A stretch of 5,789 nucleotides of DNA from JANNFX01 sp031380225. Its GTDB lineage: Bacteria > Pseudomonadota > Alphaproteobacteria > Rhizobiales > Hyphomicrobiaceae. This document shows, piece by piece, positions 5,708 to 5,789 of the stretch. Both the position numbers and the translations under genes were made by a program. Location: positions 1 to 5,789 of the forward strand of contig JANNFX010000068.1 in assembly GCA_031380225.1 (NCBI GenBank), read 5' to 3'. How positions within the stretch are numbered: position 1 is the stretch's first letter; each line of letters opens with the position of its first letter. The notes beneath the pieces were generated by a model. That model was not told the origin of the DNA, ran no database searches, and worked only from the letters and a program-made list of their open reading frames with translations.

Positions 5708-5789
5708 ATGAAAAAGCATAGCCTATACGCTCTGGCAACGGCAGCTCTCCTCGCGGGTGGCATGTCGGTGACCAGCGCATCGGCAGCTG
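5708..5789 (+). CDS. Exported protein, N-terminal fragment (signal peptide only)
   Basis: Only 27 codons fall inside the window. They give a classical Sec signal peptide: basic MKKH start, hydrophobic core around LATAALLAGG, and a likely cleavage site after SASA. The strong ribosome site supports the start at 5708. The mature part is outside the window, so the function cannot be told; a periplasmic or outer membrane protein is expected. It faces away from the small membrane gene and probably forms a separate transcription unit. Confidence 0.75.
   Translation, partial: MKKHSLYALATAALLAGGMSVTSASAA

Overview
The window carries a beta-glucan synthesis locus of the type known from Bradyrhizobium, where the products NdvB, NdvC and NdvD make periplasmic cyclic beta-(1,3),(1,6)-glucans. 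The proteins resemble that family strongly, so the host is probably an alphaproteobacterium of the Hyphomicrobiales, Bradyrhizobiaceae-like. The genus cannot be fixed from this sequence alone. Family names rest on motifs, domain order and gene order that I read directly; no database search was run.

Layout. Positions 1-2286 (minus strand) hold a long open frame that runs off the left edge. It encodes a fused protein: signal anchor, GH17 domain, three membrane spans, a processive GT2 glycosyltransferase and further membrane spans (NdvB-like). A 270-base gap follows. Positions 2557-3114 (minus) encode a small secreted or single-span protein in the place of ndvD. A 260-base divergent intergenic region (3115-3374) holds a striking set of paired repeats. 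Positions 3375-5012 (plus) encode a second GH17 protein with a multi-span C-terminal half (NdvC-like). Convergent with it, and overlapping its 3' end by 44 bases, is a small polytopic membrane protein of unknown function (4969-5367, minus) with a good candidate promoter. An intergenic region with short repeats leads to a truncated plus-strand gene at 5708 that shows only its signal peptide.

How the genes fit together (family knowledge plus inference). NdvB's GT2 domain would polymerise glucose from UDP-glucose into a beta-1,3 chain and pass it through the membrane. Its GH17 domain and that of NdvC, both on the periplasmic side, would then remodel the chain by transglycosylation, NdvC being linked to the beta-1,6 bonds. 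NdvD is needed in vivo but is not itself a synthase. Such glucans serve in low-osmolarity adaptation and, in rhizobia, in nodule development. The region is an ordinary chromosomal-looking locus: I see no mobile element, CRISPR array, tRNA or rRNA. The least explained parts are the repeat-rich divergent region, the cysteine-bearing NdvD-like protein and the overlapping membrane gene.
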